This document shows, one piece after another, positions 18,201 through 31,813 of a DNA stretch of 64,000 nucleotides. Position numbers and translations under genes: made by a program. Below the pieces are notes generated by a model that had not been told where the DNA came from, made no database searches, and worked only from the letters and a program-made list of their open reading frames with translations. Source of the stretch: Chamaelirium japonicum (taxonomy: Eukaryota > Streptophyta > Magnoliopsida > Liliales > Melanthiaceae); assembly GCA_947650365.1 (NCBI GenBank), contig CANTAL010000021.1, positions 1,860,001 through 1,924,000 of the forward strand, given 5' to 3'. Within the stretch, counting starts at the first letter, position 1. Each line of letters starts with the position of its first letter.

Positions 18201-20053
18201 TAAGAAGGAGGAATCTAAATTACAAAACTCCACTTCTCAATATTTATATGACCCTTTTAGGGTGGAGCACGTTTGACGGCTCTCTTTTTCTTCTACCTCA
18301 TAATACGTTATCAGTACGAACATATCAAGCCCAGCCTACCAGTCAAATGAAAGAAATAAAGACAGAAGAGAGAGAAGAAAAGAGAAGAGAAAGTAAAGAG
18401 AGAAACAAACACAGAAGAGAGAGAAAAAGAGAGAAGAGAATGAAGAGATAAACGAAGAGATAAATGAAGAGAGAAGAAGTCATGCTCTAATCCATTAGCC
18501 ATGAGTATAGGTGTAGAGTACTTAGAAGGAATCCAAATTTCAAAACTCAACTTCTTAATAATTATACGACCCCTTTAGGGTGGTGCATATTTGACGGCTC
18601 TCTCTTTCTCCTATCTCACAACACGTTATCAGTGCGAACATGTTAAGCCCAGCCGATCAGTCACAAGAAAACAGAGAGAGAAACAAAATTAGAAGAGAGA
18701 GAACAAGAGAGAAGAGAACGGAGAGATAAACAAAGAGAGAAGAGAGAAGAAGTCCTACTCCAGTCCATTAGCCACGGGTCTAGGTGTGAAGTAAGAAGTA
18801 ATCTAAATTCCAAAACTCTATTTCTCAATAATATCATTAAATCTCTCTATTCTCTTCTCTCTTCTCCCATGGATTAGGGATTCCTATAGACTACTTAGAC
18901 CCTAAGTAATCTTACTCTATAAATAATAAATAATATACGACCTCTTTAGGGTGGGTCATGTTTGACGGCTCTCTCTTTCTCCTATCTTACAACACGTTAT
19001 ATGTACAAACATGTCGAGCTCAACTGACCAGTCGTAAGAAAACAGAGAGAGAAATGAAGACATAAGTGAAGTTTTGAAATTTAGATTCCTTTTTACTTCA
19101 CACCTATATCCATGGCCAATAAACTAGAGCAAGACTTCTTCTCTCTTTTCTCTTTATTTATCTTTCCGTTCTCTTTTTTCTTCTTCTCTCTCTTCTGTTG
19201 AGTTTTTGAATTTAGATTACTTCTTACTTCACACCTATACCCGTGGCCAATGGACTGGAGTAGGACTTCTTCTCTTTTGTTTTTTGTTAATCTCTTCATT
19301 CTCTTCTCTCTTCTTCTCTCTTTTCTGTCTTCGTTTCTCTATCTATTTTCTTATAACTGGTCGGCTGGGCTTGACATGTTCGTGCTTATAACGTGTTATG
19401 AGATGGGAGAAAGAGAGAGCCGTCACATGTGCCCTACCGTAAAGAGGTCGTATAAATATTAAGAAGTAGAGTTTTGGAATTTAAATTACTTCTTACTTCA
19501 CACATATACCCGTGGCCAATGGATTAGAGCCAGACTTCTTCTCTTTTCTCTCTTCATTTATCTCTTCATTCTCTTCTCTCTTTTTCTCTCTCTTTTGTTT
19601 TTGTTTCTCTCTCCATTTTCTTGTGACTAGTCAGTTGGGCTCGATATGTTCGTACTGTTAACATATTGTTGGAAGAAAGTAAAGAACCTAAATAAAATAA
19701 TATAAATCTCTCTAGTTTTAATAATCAAATAGAAGTATGTCCTTATATTTTCTTTCTTCTGTGAAGTTTTGGAATTTAGATTCCTTATTAATTCACACCT
19801 ATACCCGTGGCCAATAGACTAGAGCAGGACTTCTTTTCACTTCTCTTTTTGTTTATCTATATGTTCTCATCTTGATTCTTCCCTCTCTTCTCCGTTCTCT
19901 TCTTTCTTCTTCTTTCTCTTTTGTGGAGTTTTGTAATTTAGATTCTTTCTTACTTCATACCTATACCCGTGGCCAATGGACTGGAGCAAGACTTCTTCTC
20001 CCTTTCTATCTTCGTTTATCTCTCCATTCTCTTCTCTCTTCTACCTAAATAAT

Positions 20054-20082
20054 TTAATTAAATAATATAATTATTTAATTAA
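20054..20082. repeat. AT palindrome at an orientation switch
   Basis: Arms TTAATTAAATAAT and ATTATTTAATTAA with a tiny centre. It separates a CT-rich minus-sense half module from a GA-rich plus-sense half module, so about 350 bp around it form an inverted dimer. Near copies lie at 20784, 21136, 26199, 40886 and, reversed, about 45955 and 46262. Confidence 0.7.
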
Positions 20083-22149
20083 GAGAGAAACTAAGATAGA
20101 AGAGAGAAAAGAAAAAAGAAGAGAATAGAGAGATAAATAAGGAGAGAAGAGAGAAGAAGTCCTGCTCTAGTCCATTCGCCATGGGTATAGGTGTGAAGTC
20201 AGAAGGAATCTAAATTCTAAAACTATGCAGAAGAGATAGAAAAAGAGAGAAGAGAACGGAAAGATAAACGAAGATAGAAGTGGAGTTTTGGAATTTAGAT
20301 TCATTCTTACCTCATACCTATACCCATGTACAATAGACTGGAGCAGGACTTCTTCTCTCTTCTCTCTTTATTTATCTCTTCGTTTTTTTCACTTTTCTCT
20401 TCTCTTTTCTGTAAAGTTTTGGAATTTAGATTCCTTTTTACTTTACACCTATACCCATGGCCAATGGACAGGAGCAGGACTTCTTCTCTCTTCTCTCTTC
20501 GTTTATCTCTTAATTTTCTTCTCTTTTCTCCTCTTTTTTTTGTAGAGTTTTTGAATTTAGATTCCTTCTTACTTTACACCTATACCTATGGCCAATGGAC
20601 TGGAGCACAACTTCTTCTCTCTTCGTTTATCTCTCCGTTCTCTTCTCTTTTCTATAGAGTTTTGGAATTTAGATTCAATCTTACTTTACACCTATACCCA
20701 TGGCCAATGGACTGGAGTAAGACTTCTTCTCTCTTCTCACTTCGTTTATCTCTCCGTTCTCTTCTCTCTTCTACCTAAATAATTTAATTAAATAATATAA
20801 TTATTTAATTGAGAGAGAAACTAAGGCAGAAGAGAGAGAAGAAGAGAAAAAAGAACAGAGAGATAAATAAAGAGAGAAGAGAGAAGAAGTCCTATTCCAG
20901 TCCATTCGCCATGGGTATAGGTATGAAGTAAGAAGGAATCTAAATTCTAATACTACACAAAAGAGAGAGAAGAATAGATAAAAGAACGGAGAGATAAACG
21001 AAGATAGAAGTGGAGTTTTGGAATTTAGATTCCTTCTTACTTCACACCTATACCCATGGCTAATGGACTGGAGCAAGACTTCTTCTCCCTTTCTTCGTTT
21101 ATCACTCTGTTCTCTTCTCACTTCTACCTAAATAATTTAATTAAATAATATAATTATTTAATTGAGAGAGAAACTAAAAGAAAAGAGAGAGAAGAAGAGA
21201 GAAGAGAACAGAGAGATAAATAAAGAAAGAAGAGAGAAGAAGTCCTACTCTAGTCCATTCGCCATGGGTATAGGTGTGAAATAAGAAGGAATCAAAATTC
21301 TAAAATTATACAGAAGAAAGAAAAGAAGAGAGAAGAGAACGAAGAGATAAACGACGATAGAAGTGGAGTTTTGGAATTTAGATTCCTTCTTACTTCACAC
21401 CTATACCCATGGACAATGGACTGGAGTAGGACTTCTTCTCTCTTCTCTCTTTATTTATCTCTCTATTCTCTTCTTTTTTTGCCTCTCTTTTCTTTGGAGT
21501 TTTGGAATTTAGATTTCTTTTTACTTTACACCTATACCCATGGCCAATGGACTGGAGCAGGACTTCTTCTCTTTTCTCTCTTTGTTTATCTCTCCGTTTT
21601 CTTCTTTCTTCTTTTTACTCTTCGATCTTCGTTTCTCTCTCTGTTTTCTTATGACTGGTCGGCTGGGCTTGATATTTTCGTGCTGATAACGTGTTGTGAG
21701 GTGGGAGAAAGAAGAGAATAGAGAGATTTAATTATATTATTGAGAAGTGGAGTTTTGGAATTTACATTCCTTCTTACTTCACACCTATACCCGTGGCAAT
21801 GGACTAGAGTAGGACTTCTTCTCTCTTCTCTCTAAGTTTATCTCTTCGTTCTCTTCTCTCTTCTTCTCTCTCTTCTGTCTTTATTTCTCTCTTTGTTTTC
21901 TTATGACTGGTCGGCTGGGCTTTATATGTTCGTGCTGATAACATATAGTTAGATGGGAAAAAAAGAGAGTCGTCAAACGTGCCCCACCCTAAAGGGGTCG
22001 TATATTATTCATAGGGTAAGCTTATTTAGGGCCTAAGCAATCTGTAGGAATTTATAGGGTAAGCTTACTTAGGGCCTAAACAATCTATGGGAAAGCATAA
22101 TCCATAGGAAAGATCTGACGGTGGATAGTCATCCCATCGAACGATCTTA

Positions 22150-23050
22150 TAACAGTTGTAATGTTTTAATTTTTTTTTTAAAAAAATATAAATTATTTTT
22201 AAGATAAAAAATTCGGGTTACCTCATCTTACTTCTTTACTTTGTAATATTTAAATAATTTAATTAGTTTAATAAATTAAATTATTAAATAATTAAATAAT
22301 TAAATAAATATTTAATTATCTATATAATTATATAACTAAATTATTTAAATAATTTATTTATTATTTAAATATTAATAAAAAAAGTTATTTATTTGATTAT
22401 TTCAAAAAATATTATGTTTTTTTCAAAAATATTTTATTATTTATATATTCAAATAATTAACTAATTATTTAAATAATAAGTAAATAGTTATTGAATTATT
22501 TTTTAATTTTATTACTTAATTAAATAAATATTTTTTTTTAATTTCAATTATTATTTTATAATTTAATAAATTAATTATTTAATTATCTAATGATATAATA
22601 ATTTATTTTATTATTATTTATTTAACAATAAAATTATTTAATTAAAAAATTATTTATTTTATTAGTAAATATTCTATTTAATATATTTATTCACTAAATA
22701 AGTTTATAATAATTTAAATAATTAACTAATTATTTTATTATTTAAAATTAAAATAATATTTTAAAAAATAACTTATAAAATTAATAAATTAATTAATTAT
22801 ATTATTAAATCAATATTTCTTTATTTAATAATTAAATAATTAAATCATTATATAATTTAATTATTTAGTAATATAATAATAAATAAATTAATGAAATAAT
22901 TAAATAAGTTACAAATTAAATTTTTTACTAAGAAATTAATTAATAAATTATTTAAATTATTTAATTTATTAAATTATTTAATACTTAAATAAATAATTAA
23001 TTTAATTAAAAAAAAATTAGTAACATTACTATGATAATCATAATAACGTT
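22150..23050. repeat. Long A/T island, higher-order copy 1
   Basis: About 900 bp, almost only A and T, built of TAATTAAATAATTAAAT-like phrases. It starts after TTCGGGTTACCTCATCTTAC and ends at GTAACATTACTATGATAATC then AACGTTGAGATGATACTATTG, the fixed edge of all long islands. There is no reading frame. Confidence 0.75.
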
Positions 23051-26000
23051 GAGATGATACTATTGAGAAGTAGAGTTTTGGAATTTAGATTCCTTCTTAC
23101 TTCACACCAATACCCCTGGCCAATGGTCTTGAGCAAGACTTCTTCTTTATTCTCTCTTTATTTATCGCTCTATTCTTTTCTCTGTTATTCTCTATCTTCT
23201 GTGGAGTTATGGAATTTAGATTCCTTCTTACTTCACATCTATACCCGTGGCGAATGGACTGGAGCAGGACTTCTTCTCTATTCTCTCTTTGTTTATCTTT
23301 TCGTTCTCTTCTCACTCCTTCAATCTTTTCTGTTTTCGTTTCTTTTTATGGTTTTTTAAGACTGGTCTGCAGGGCTCGATATGTTTGGACTAATAACGTA
23401 TTATAAGATGGGAGATTACTTATTTATTTTATTTATTTCAATTAATATTTCTTTAAATATTATAAAGTATATAATTTCTTTAAATATTTAAATAGTATTA
23501 TCTTAATATAATTATTTAAATATTAAATTATAAAATATTATATAATTATTAAATAATTTAGATAAATTTATAAGTATGAAAATATTTTATTTCTCTTCTT
23601 CTTCTTCATTTATCTCTTTGTTCTCTTCTCTCTTCTTCTCTCTCTTTTGTCTTCGTTTCTCGTTTCGTTTTCTAGTGACTGGTCGGCTGGGCTCGATATG
23701 TTCATGCTGATAACGTGTTGTGTGAAGAGAGAATATAACAGAAAGATAAATGATAAGAGAAGAGAGAAGTCTTACTCCAGTCCATTCGCCAAGGGTATAA
23801 GTGTAAAGTAAAAAGGAATATAAATTCTAAAACTCTACTTCTTAATAATATAATTAAATCTCTTCATTCTCTTCTCTCTTCTCCCATGGATTAGGGTTTC
23901 CTATAGATTGCTTAGGCCCTAAATAATCTTACCCTATAAATAATATACCACCCCTTTAGGGTGGGGCATATTTGGCGGCTCTCTCTTTCTCCCATCTTAT
24001 AATACGTTATTAATACGAACATGTCGAGCCCAGCCGAGGAGTCGTAAGAAAACGGAAAGAGAAACAAAGACAAAAGAGAGAGAATAAAAGAGAAGAGAAC
24101 AGAGAGATAAATAAAGTGAGAAAAGATAAGAAGTCCTACTCCAGTCCATTCGCCATGGGTATAGGTGTGAAGTAAGAAAAAATCTAAATTCCAAAACTCC
24201 ACTTCTCAATAGTACCATCTTAATTTTATTATGATTATCATAGTAAATTCCAAAACTCTTTTTATTTTAATTAAACAAATAATTTAATTTAAAAAATTAT
24301 AGTTACATTATCAGCATGAAAAGAGAAGAATTCCTGCTCCAGTCCATTAGCCATGGGTATAGGTGTGAAGTAAGAAGGAATCTAAATTACAAAGCTTTAC
24401 TTCTTAATATTTATATGACACCTTTAGGAAGCGGCATATTTGATGGATCTCTCTTTCTTCCACCTTATAACATATTATCAGCACGAACATGTCGAGCCTA
24501 GCCTACCAGTCACAAGAAAATAGAGAGAGAAATAAAGACAGAAGAGAGAGAAAAAGAGAGAAAAGAAAACGAAAAGAGAAACGATGACAGAAGAGTGAGA
24601 AAAAGAGAGAAGAGAATGAAAGGATAAATGAAGAGAGAAGAAGTCCTACTCCAGGCCATTGGCCACGGGTATAGGTGTGAAGTAAGAAGGAATCTAAATT
24701 CCAAAACTCAACTTCTTAATATTTATACGACCCCTTTAGGTTGGGGCACATTTGACGGCTTTCTCATTCTCCCATCTCACAATATGTTATCAGTAGGAAC
24801 ATATCGAGCCCAACTGACTAGTTACAAGAAAATGGAGAAATAAACAAAGTCAGAAGAGAGAATAAGAGAGAAGAGAATGAAGAGATAAACGAAGAGAGAA
24901 GAAGTCCTGCTCTAGTCCATTAACTACGGGTTTATATGTGAAGTATGAAGTAATCTAAATTCCAAAACTCTACTTCTCAATAATATAATTTACTCTCGCC
25001 ATTCTCTTCTTTCTTCTCTCACGGATTAGGGTTTACCATAGATTGCTTAGGCCTAAAGTATGCTTACCCTATAAATAATAAATAATTTATGACCCCTTTA
25101 GGGTGGGGCACATTTGATGGCTCTCTCTTTCTCTCATCTCACAACAGGTTATCAGTACGAATATATTGAACCCAACTGACCAGTCGTAAGAAAACGGATT
25201 GAGAAACAAAGACAAAAGTGAAATTTTGGAATTAAGATTCCTTGTTACTTCACACCAATACCCATAGCCAATGACTTGGAGCAGGACTTTTTCTCTCTTC
25301 TTATTTCATTTATCTCTTTGTTCTCTTTTCTTTTCTTCTCTCTTTTCTGTGGAGTTTTTGAATTTAGATTCCTTCTTACTTTACACCTATACCCGTGGTC
25401 AACAGACTTAGGCAGGACTTCTTCTTTCTTCGTTTATCTCTCCATCCTCTTCTTTCTTCTTCTCTCTCTTCTGTCTTCGTTTCTCTCTTCGTTTTCTTTT
25501 GACTGGTCTGTTGGGCATGATATATTCGTACTAATAACATGTTGTGAGATGGGAGAAAGAAAGACCCGTCACACGTGCCGCACCCTAAAGGGGTCATATA
25601 AATATTGAGAAGTGGAGTTTTATAATTTAGATTCCTTCTTACTTCACATCTATACCCGTGGCGAATGGACCGGAGCAGGACTTCTTATCTCTTCTCTCTT
25701 TGTTTATCTCTTTATTCTTTTCTCTTTTTTTCTCTCTCTTCTATCTTTATTTCTCTCTCTGTTTTCTTGTGACTAATCGGTTGGACTCGACATGTTCAAG
25801 CTGATAACGTGTTGTTAGATGAAAGAAGGGAACCTAAATAAAATATTATAAATCTCTCTAGTTTTAATAATTAAATAGAAGTCTGTCCTTATCTTCTCTA
25901 TCTTTTGTGGAGGTTTGAAATTTAGATTCCCTTTTACTTTACACTTATACCCGTGGCCAATGGACTAGAGTAGGACTTTTTCCCTCTTCTCTTTTTGTTT

Positions 26001-27398
26001 ATCTCTACGTCTCTTCTCTATTTTTCTCTCTCTTCTTTGTTCTCTTCTCTCTTATTTTCTCTCGTCTGTGGAGTTTTGGAATTTAGATTCCTTCTTACTT
26101 CACACCTATACCCGTGGCCAATGGACTAGAGCATGACTTCTTCTCCCCTTCTCTCTTGGCTTATCTCTCTGTTCTCTTCTCTCTTCTACCTTAATAATTT
26201 AATTAAATAATATAATTATTTAATTAAGAGAAAAAGGAAGACAGAAGAGAGAGAAAAAGAGAGAAGATAACGAAGAGATAAATGAAAAGAGAAGATAGTA
26301 GAAGTCCTACTCCAGTCCATTTGCCACAGGTATAGGTGTGAAGTAAGAAGGAATCTAAATTCCAAAACTACACAGAAGAGAGAGCAGAAGAGAGAAGAGA
26401 ACGAAGAGATAAACGAATACAGAAGTAGAGTTTTGGAATTTAGATTCCTTCTTACTTCACACCTATACCCGTAGATAATGCACTGGAGCAGGACTTATTC
26501 TCTCTTCATTTATCTTTCCAATATTTTCGCTCTTTTTTTCTCTTCTGTGGAGTTTTGGAATTTAGATTCCTTCTTACTTCACACCAATACCCGTGGCCAA
26601 TGAATTGGAGCAGGACTTCTTCTCCTTCTATCTTTGTTTATCTCTTAGTTCTTTTCTCTTTTCTTCTCTCTCTTCTGTCTTCATTTCTCTCTTCATTTTC
26701 TTGTGACTAGTTGGCAGGGCTTGATATGTTCGTACTGATAACGTATTATGAGATGGGATAATAAGAGATCCATCAAATGTGCCCCATCCTAAAGGGGTCG
26801 TATAAATATTGAGAAGTGAAGTTTTGGAATTTAGATTCCTTCTTACTTCATACCTATTTAATAATTAAATAAATAATTAATTTAAGTAAAAAAGTTATAG
26901 TAACATTACTATGATAGTCATAGTAACGTTGAGATGAGACTATTAAGAAGTAGAGTTTTAGAATTTAGATTCCTTCTTACTTTATATATATACCCATGGC
27001 CAATGGACTAGAGTAGGACTTCTTCTCTCTTCTCTCTTTGTTTATCTCTCTATTCTCTTCTTTCTTCTTCTCTCTCTTTTGTCTTCGTTTCTCTCTCCGA
27101 TTTCTTGTGACTGGTTGATTGGGCTCGATATTTTCGTACTACTAACGTGTTGTGAGATGAGAGAAAGAAAAGAATAAAGAGATTTAATTATATTATAGAG
27201 ATATGGAGTTTTGGACTTTAGATTCCTTCTTATTTCATACCTATACCTGTGGCCAAAATACTGGAGCAGGACTTCTTCTCTCTTCTTTCTTCGTTTATCT
27301 CTTCATTCTCTATTCTCTTCTCTCTCTTCTATCTCTATTTCTTTCTCCGTTTTCTTATGACTGGTTGATTGGGCTCGACATATTCGTACTGATAATAT

Positions 27399-27695
27399 AT
27401 TGTGAGATAGGAGAAAGAGAGAGCCATCAAACAAGCCCCACCCTAAATGGAACGTATATTATTTATAGGGTAAGCTTACTTAGGGCCTAAGCAATCTATG
27501 GGAAAGGGGTCGTATATTATTTACAGGAAAAGTTTACTTAAGGCCTAAGCAATCTATGGAAAACCCTAATCCATGGGAGATATCCGACGATAGATAGCCT
27601 TCCCATCGAACGATCTCATAACAGTTGAAATGTCTTAAATTTTTATAAAGAAAAATATAAATTATTTTTAAAGTAAAAAATTCGGGTGTGACTCA
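27399..27695 (-). repeat. LTR-like block with a doubled promoter part
   Basis: Minus-sense LTR-like block in which the segment with the TTATTTATAGGG box and GCTTACTTAGGGCC occurs twice (about 27455 and 27510). The same doubling lies at 21985-22080 and 41890-41990, so it arose before the 6-kb unit was copied. Confidence 0.55.
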
Positions 27696-28510
27696 TCTTC
27701 CTTCATTAGTTCCTATTAATTAATTAATTTAATTAGTTTAAGAGATTAAAAAATTAAATAAATATTTAATTATATATATAATTAAATACCTAAATTATTT
27801 ATTTATTATTCAAATATTAAAATAAATAAATATTTATTTTGTTATTTCAAAAAATATTTATTTAATTAAAAAAAAATTTATTTATATATTTAAATAATTA
27901 ACTAATTATTTAAATAATAAGTAAATAGTTATTGAATTATTTTTTTATTTTATTACTTAATTAAATAATTAATTTTTTAATTAATTATAATTAATATTTC
28001 ATAATTTAATAAAATAATTATTTAATTATTTAATTACATAAAAATTTACTTTATTATTATTTATTTAACTATAAAATTATTTAATAATTAAAATATTTAT
28101 TTGTTTTAGTAAATAATCGATTTAATATATTTCTTCACTAAATAAGTTTTTAAATATTTAAATAATTAACTAATTATTTAATTAATTTAAATTAAAATAA
28201 AATTTTATGAAATAAGTAAAAAAAATAATTAATTCAATATATAATTTATTTATTATTTATTTATTTAATAATTTTAATAAATAAATAGTTTCTTTGTTTA
28301 ATTATTTAATAATATACTAATAAATAAATAAATAAAATAATAAATTTAATTAAATATTTTAAAAAGTAAATAAATTAATTATTTTACTAAAATATTATTC
28401 ATTAAATTTTTAAAATTATTAAATTATTTAATATTTAAAAAAATAATTAATTTAATTAAAAAAGTTATTGTAACCTTATTATGATAATCATAATAATGTT
28501 AAGATGATAC
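27640..28510. repeat. Long A/T island, higher-order copy 2
   Basis: About 870 bp of nearly pure A/T, colinear in plan with 22150-23050 but strongly diverged. It ends with the same ATGATAATCATAAT and GATGATACTATTGAG edge. Confidence 0.75.
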
Positions 28511-29012
28511 TATTGAGAAGTAGAGTTTTGAAATTTAGATTCCTTCTTTTTTCACACCTATACCCATGGCTAATGGACTTGAGTAGGACTTCTTCTCTCT
28601 TTTCTCTTTATTTATCTCTCCGTTCTGTTCTCTCTTATTCTCTCTCTTTTGTAGAGTTTTAGAATTTAGATTTCTTCTTATTTCACACATATACCTGTGG
28701 CTAATGGATTGGAGTAGGACTTTTTCTCTCTTCTCTCTTCGTTTATCTCTTCGTTCTCTTCTCTCTTCTACTCTCTCTTCTATCTTCATTTTTCTATCTA
28801 TTTTCTTATGACTGGTCAGCTGGGCTCGACATGATCGTGTTGATATTATGTTATGAGCTGGGAGAAGACGAGAGCCGTTAAACATGCCCCACCCTAAAGG
28901 GGTCATATATTATTTATAGGGTAAGCTTACTTAGGGCCTAAGCAATCTATAGGAAACCCTAACATATGGGAGAAGAGAGAAGATAACAGAGAGATCTAAT
29001 TATATTATTGAG

Positions 29013-30390
29013 ATATGAAGTGTTGGAATTTAGATTTCTTCTTACTTTACACCTTTAACCGTGGCGAATGGACTGGAGTAAGACTTCTTCTCTCTTCTCT
29101 TTTTATTTATCTCTCCATTCTCTTCTCTCTACTTCTCTCTCTTCTGTCTTCGTTTCTCTCTCTGTTTTCTTGTGACTGGTCCGCTGGGCTTGATATATTC
29201 GTGCTGAGAACGTGTTATGCGATAGAAGATTGCTTATTTATTTAATTTATTTTATTTATTTTAATTAATATTTTCTTAAATATTATAAAATATATTATTT
29301 CTTTAAATATTTAAATAGTATCATCTCAATGTTATTATTTAAATATTTAAATAATTTATATAAATTTATGAGTATGAAAAATATTTTATAGTATCTTATT
29401 TTATTTTATTAAGAGAGAAGAGAGAAGAGAGAAGAAGTCCCACTCCAGCCCATTAGCTATGGGTATAGGTGTGAAGTAAGAAGAAATATAAATTCTAAAA
29501 CTAATTAATATAATTAAATCTCTTTGTTCTCTTCTCTCTTCTCCCATGGATTAGGATTTTCGATAGATTGTTTAGGTCCTAAGTAATCTTACCCTATAAA
29601 TACTATACGACCCCTTTAAGGTAGGGCACACTTGACGATTCTGTCTTTCCCTCATTGCACAACACGTTATCAGTACGAGCATATCGAGCCCAATCGACCA
29701 GTCACAAGAAAACGGAGAGAGAACCGAAGACAGAAGAGAGAGAAGAGAGAGAAGAAGAGAGAAGAGAAGAGAGAAGAGAAGAGAGAGATAAACGTAGAGA
29801 GAAGAGAAAAGAATTCCTGCTTCAGTCCATTGGCCACGGGTATAGGTGTGAAGTAAGAAGGAATCTAAATTCCAAAACACCACTTCTAAATATTTATATG
29901 ACCCCTTTAAGGTGGGGCACATTTGATGTCTCTCTCTATTTCCCATCTCACAACACGTTATCAACACAAACATGTTGAGCCTAGTCGACCAGTCCTAAGA
30001 AAACAGAAAGAGAAAAGAAGACAAAAGAAAGAGAAGAACAGAGAAAAGAACAGAGAGATAAACGAAGAGAGAAGAGAGAAGAAGTCGTGATGTAGTCCAT
30101 TGGCCACGAGTATAGATACGAAGTAAGAAGGAATCTAAATTCTAAAACTTAATTTCTCAATAATATAATTAAATCTCTACGTTCTCTTATCTCTTCTCCC
30201 ATGGATTAGGGTTTCCTATAGATTGCTTAGGCCCTAAGTAAGCTTACCCTATAAATAATATACGACCTCTTAAGGGTGGGGTATATTTGATGACTCTCTC
30301 TTTCTCTTATTTCACAACACGTTATCTGCACAAATATATCCAGCCCAGTTGACCAGTCGTAAGAAAACGGAGAGAGAAACGAAGATAAAA
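29013..30390. repeat. Higher-order repeat, copy 3, first part only
   Basis: It starts like copies 1 and 2, with the AT module at 29220-29410. Plus-sense modules then run to about 30390, where the sequence switches to the segment shared with the window ends. It includes a 57-base pure purine run (29732-29788). Confidence 0.6.
29732..29788. repeat. 57-base pure purine tract
   Basis: Uninterrupted A/G run of GAGAA and GAGAGA phrases, in the GA-rich internal part of an array module. It is the longest of the pure purine runs I checked. Such mirror-like purine tracts can form triplex DNA. Confidence 0.85.
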
Positions 30391-31813
30391 TTAGAGTTTT
30401 AGAATTTAGATTCCTTCTTACTTCACACCTATACCCATGGCTGATAGACTGGAGAAGGACTTCTTCTCTCTTTTCTCTTTGTTTATATCTCTGTTCTCTT
30501 CTCTCTTCTTCTCTTTTGTCTTTATTTCTCTCACCGTTTTCTTATGACTGGTCGGCGGGGCTCGACATGTTCGTGTTGATAAAGTATTGAGAGATGGGAG
30601 AAAAAGAGAGCCGTCAAACGTACCCCACCCTAAAAGGGTTGTATAAATATTGAAAAGTAGAGTTTTGGAATTTAGATTCTTTCTTACTTCACACCTATAC
30701 CCATGGCCAATAGACTGGAGTAGGACTTCTTCTTTCTTCTCACTTTATTTATCTCTTCGTTCTTTTCTTATTTCTTCTCTCTTTTGTGGAGTTTTGGAAT
30801 TTAGATTCCTTCTTACTTCACACCTATACCCATATGAGAAGTGACTATTTAAATAATTAATTCTTTATTCTTTTCTCTCTCTTTTGTCTTTGTTTCTCTT
30901 TTCATTTTCTTGTGACTGGTCGGTTGGGCTAGATATATTCGTGCTGATAACATGTTATTAGATGGGAGAAAAAGAGAGCCGTCAATTATGCCCCATCCTA
31001 AAGGGTTCGTATTTTATTTATAGGGTAAGCTTACTTAGGGCCTAAGCAATCTTGGAAAAACCCTAATCTATGGGAGAAGAGAGAAGAGAATGGAGAGATT
31101 TAATTATATTATTAAAAAGTAGAGTTTTGGAATTTAGATTCCTTCTTATTTCATACCTATACCCATGCCGAATGGACTGGAGCAGGACTTCTTCTCTCTG
31201 CTCTATTCATTTATATTACTGTTTTCTTCTTTCTTCTTCTCTCTCTTATGTCCTCGTTTCTCTCTCTGTTTTATTATGACTTGTCAAATGGGCTCGACAT
31301 ATTCGTGTTGATAACATATTGTGAGATGGGAGAAAGGGAGAGTCATCAAACGTGCCCCACACTAATTAGATTTCTTCTTACTTTACACCTATACCCGTGG
31401 CCAATGGGTTGGAGCAGGACTTCTTCTATCTTCCCTCTTTAGTTATTTCCCTGTCTCTTCTCTCTTCTTCTTTCTCTTTGTCTTCCTTTCTCTCTCTGTT
31501 TTCTTGTGACTGGTCAGTTGGGCTCGGTATGTTTATGCTAATAACGTGTTTTGTGATGAAGAAAAAGTGAGTCGTCAAACGTACCCTACCCTAAAGGGGT
31601 CATATAAATATTGAGAAGTGGAGTTTTGGAATTTAGATTCTTTCTTACTTTATACTTATACCAGTGGTGAATTGACAAGAGTAGGCCTTCTTCTCTCTTC
31701 TCTCTTTATTTATCTCTCCGTTCTCTTCTTTTTTCTTCTTTCTCTTCTGTCTACGTTTCTCTCTGTTTTCTTATGACTGGTCGGTTGGGCTCGACATGTT
31801 AATGCTGATAACG

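Larger units (their letters stand above)
17036..23203. repeat. Higher-order repeat of about 6 kb, copy 1
   Basis: Ordered landmarks: an AT module starting GATTGC (17240-17410), a half foldback (18035), the phrase AACCTAAATAAAATAATATA (about 19690), AT palindromes (20054, 20784, 21136), a doubled promoter-like box (21985-22080), a long A/T island (22150-23050), and a CT-rich module (23050-23200). The same landmarks recur in the same order and orientation in 23204-29012 and in 40301-45905. The parts at 17036-17640 and 19190-22130 are mostly minus sense, apart from plus-sense CT/GA inversions at the palindromes. The part at 17650-19060 is plus sense. No gene is seen. Confidence 0.7.
23204..29012. 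repeat. Higher-order repeat of about 6 kb, copy 2
   Basis: The landmarks of copy 1 recur: AT module 23405-23590, half foldback 24205, AACCTAAATAAAATATTATA (25809), palindrome 26199, doubled promoter-like box 27410-27560, A/T island 27640-28510, CT-rich module to 29012. The period against copy 1 is about 5.8-6.2 kb. 23730-25230 is plus sense and the rest is mainly minus sense. No gene is seen. Confidence 0.7.
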
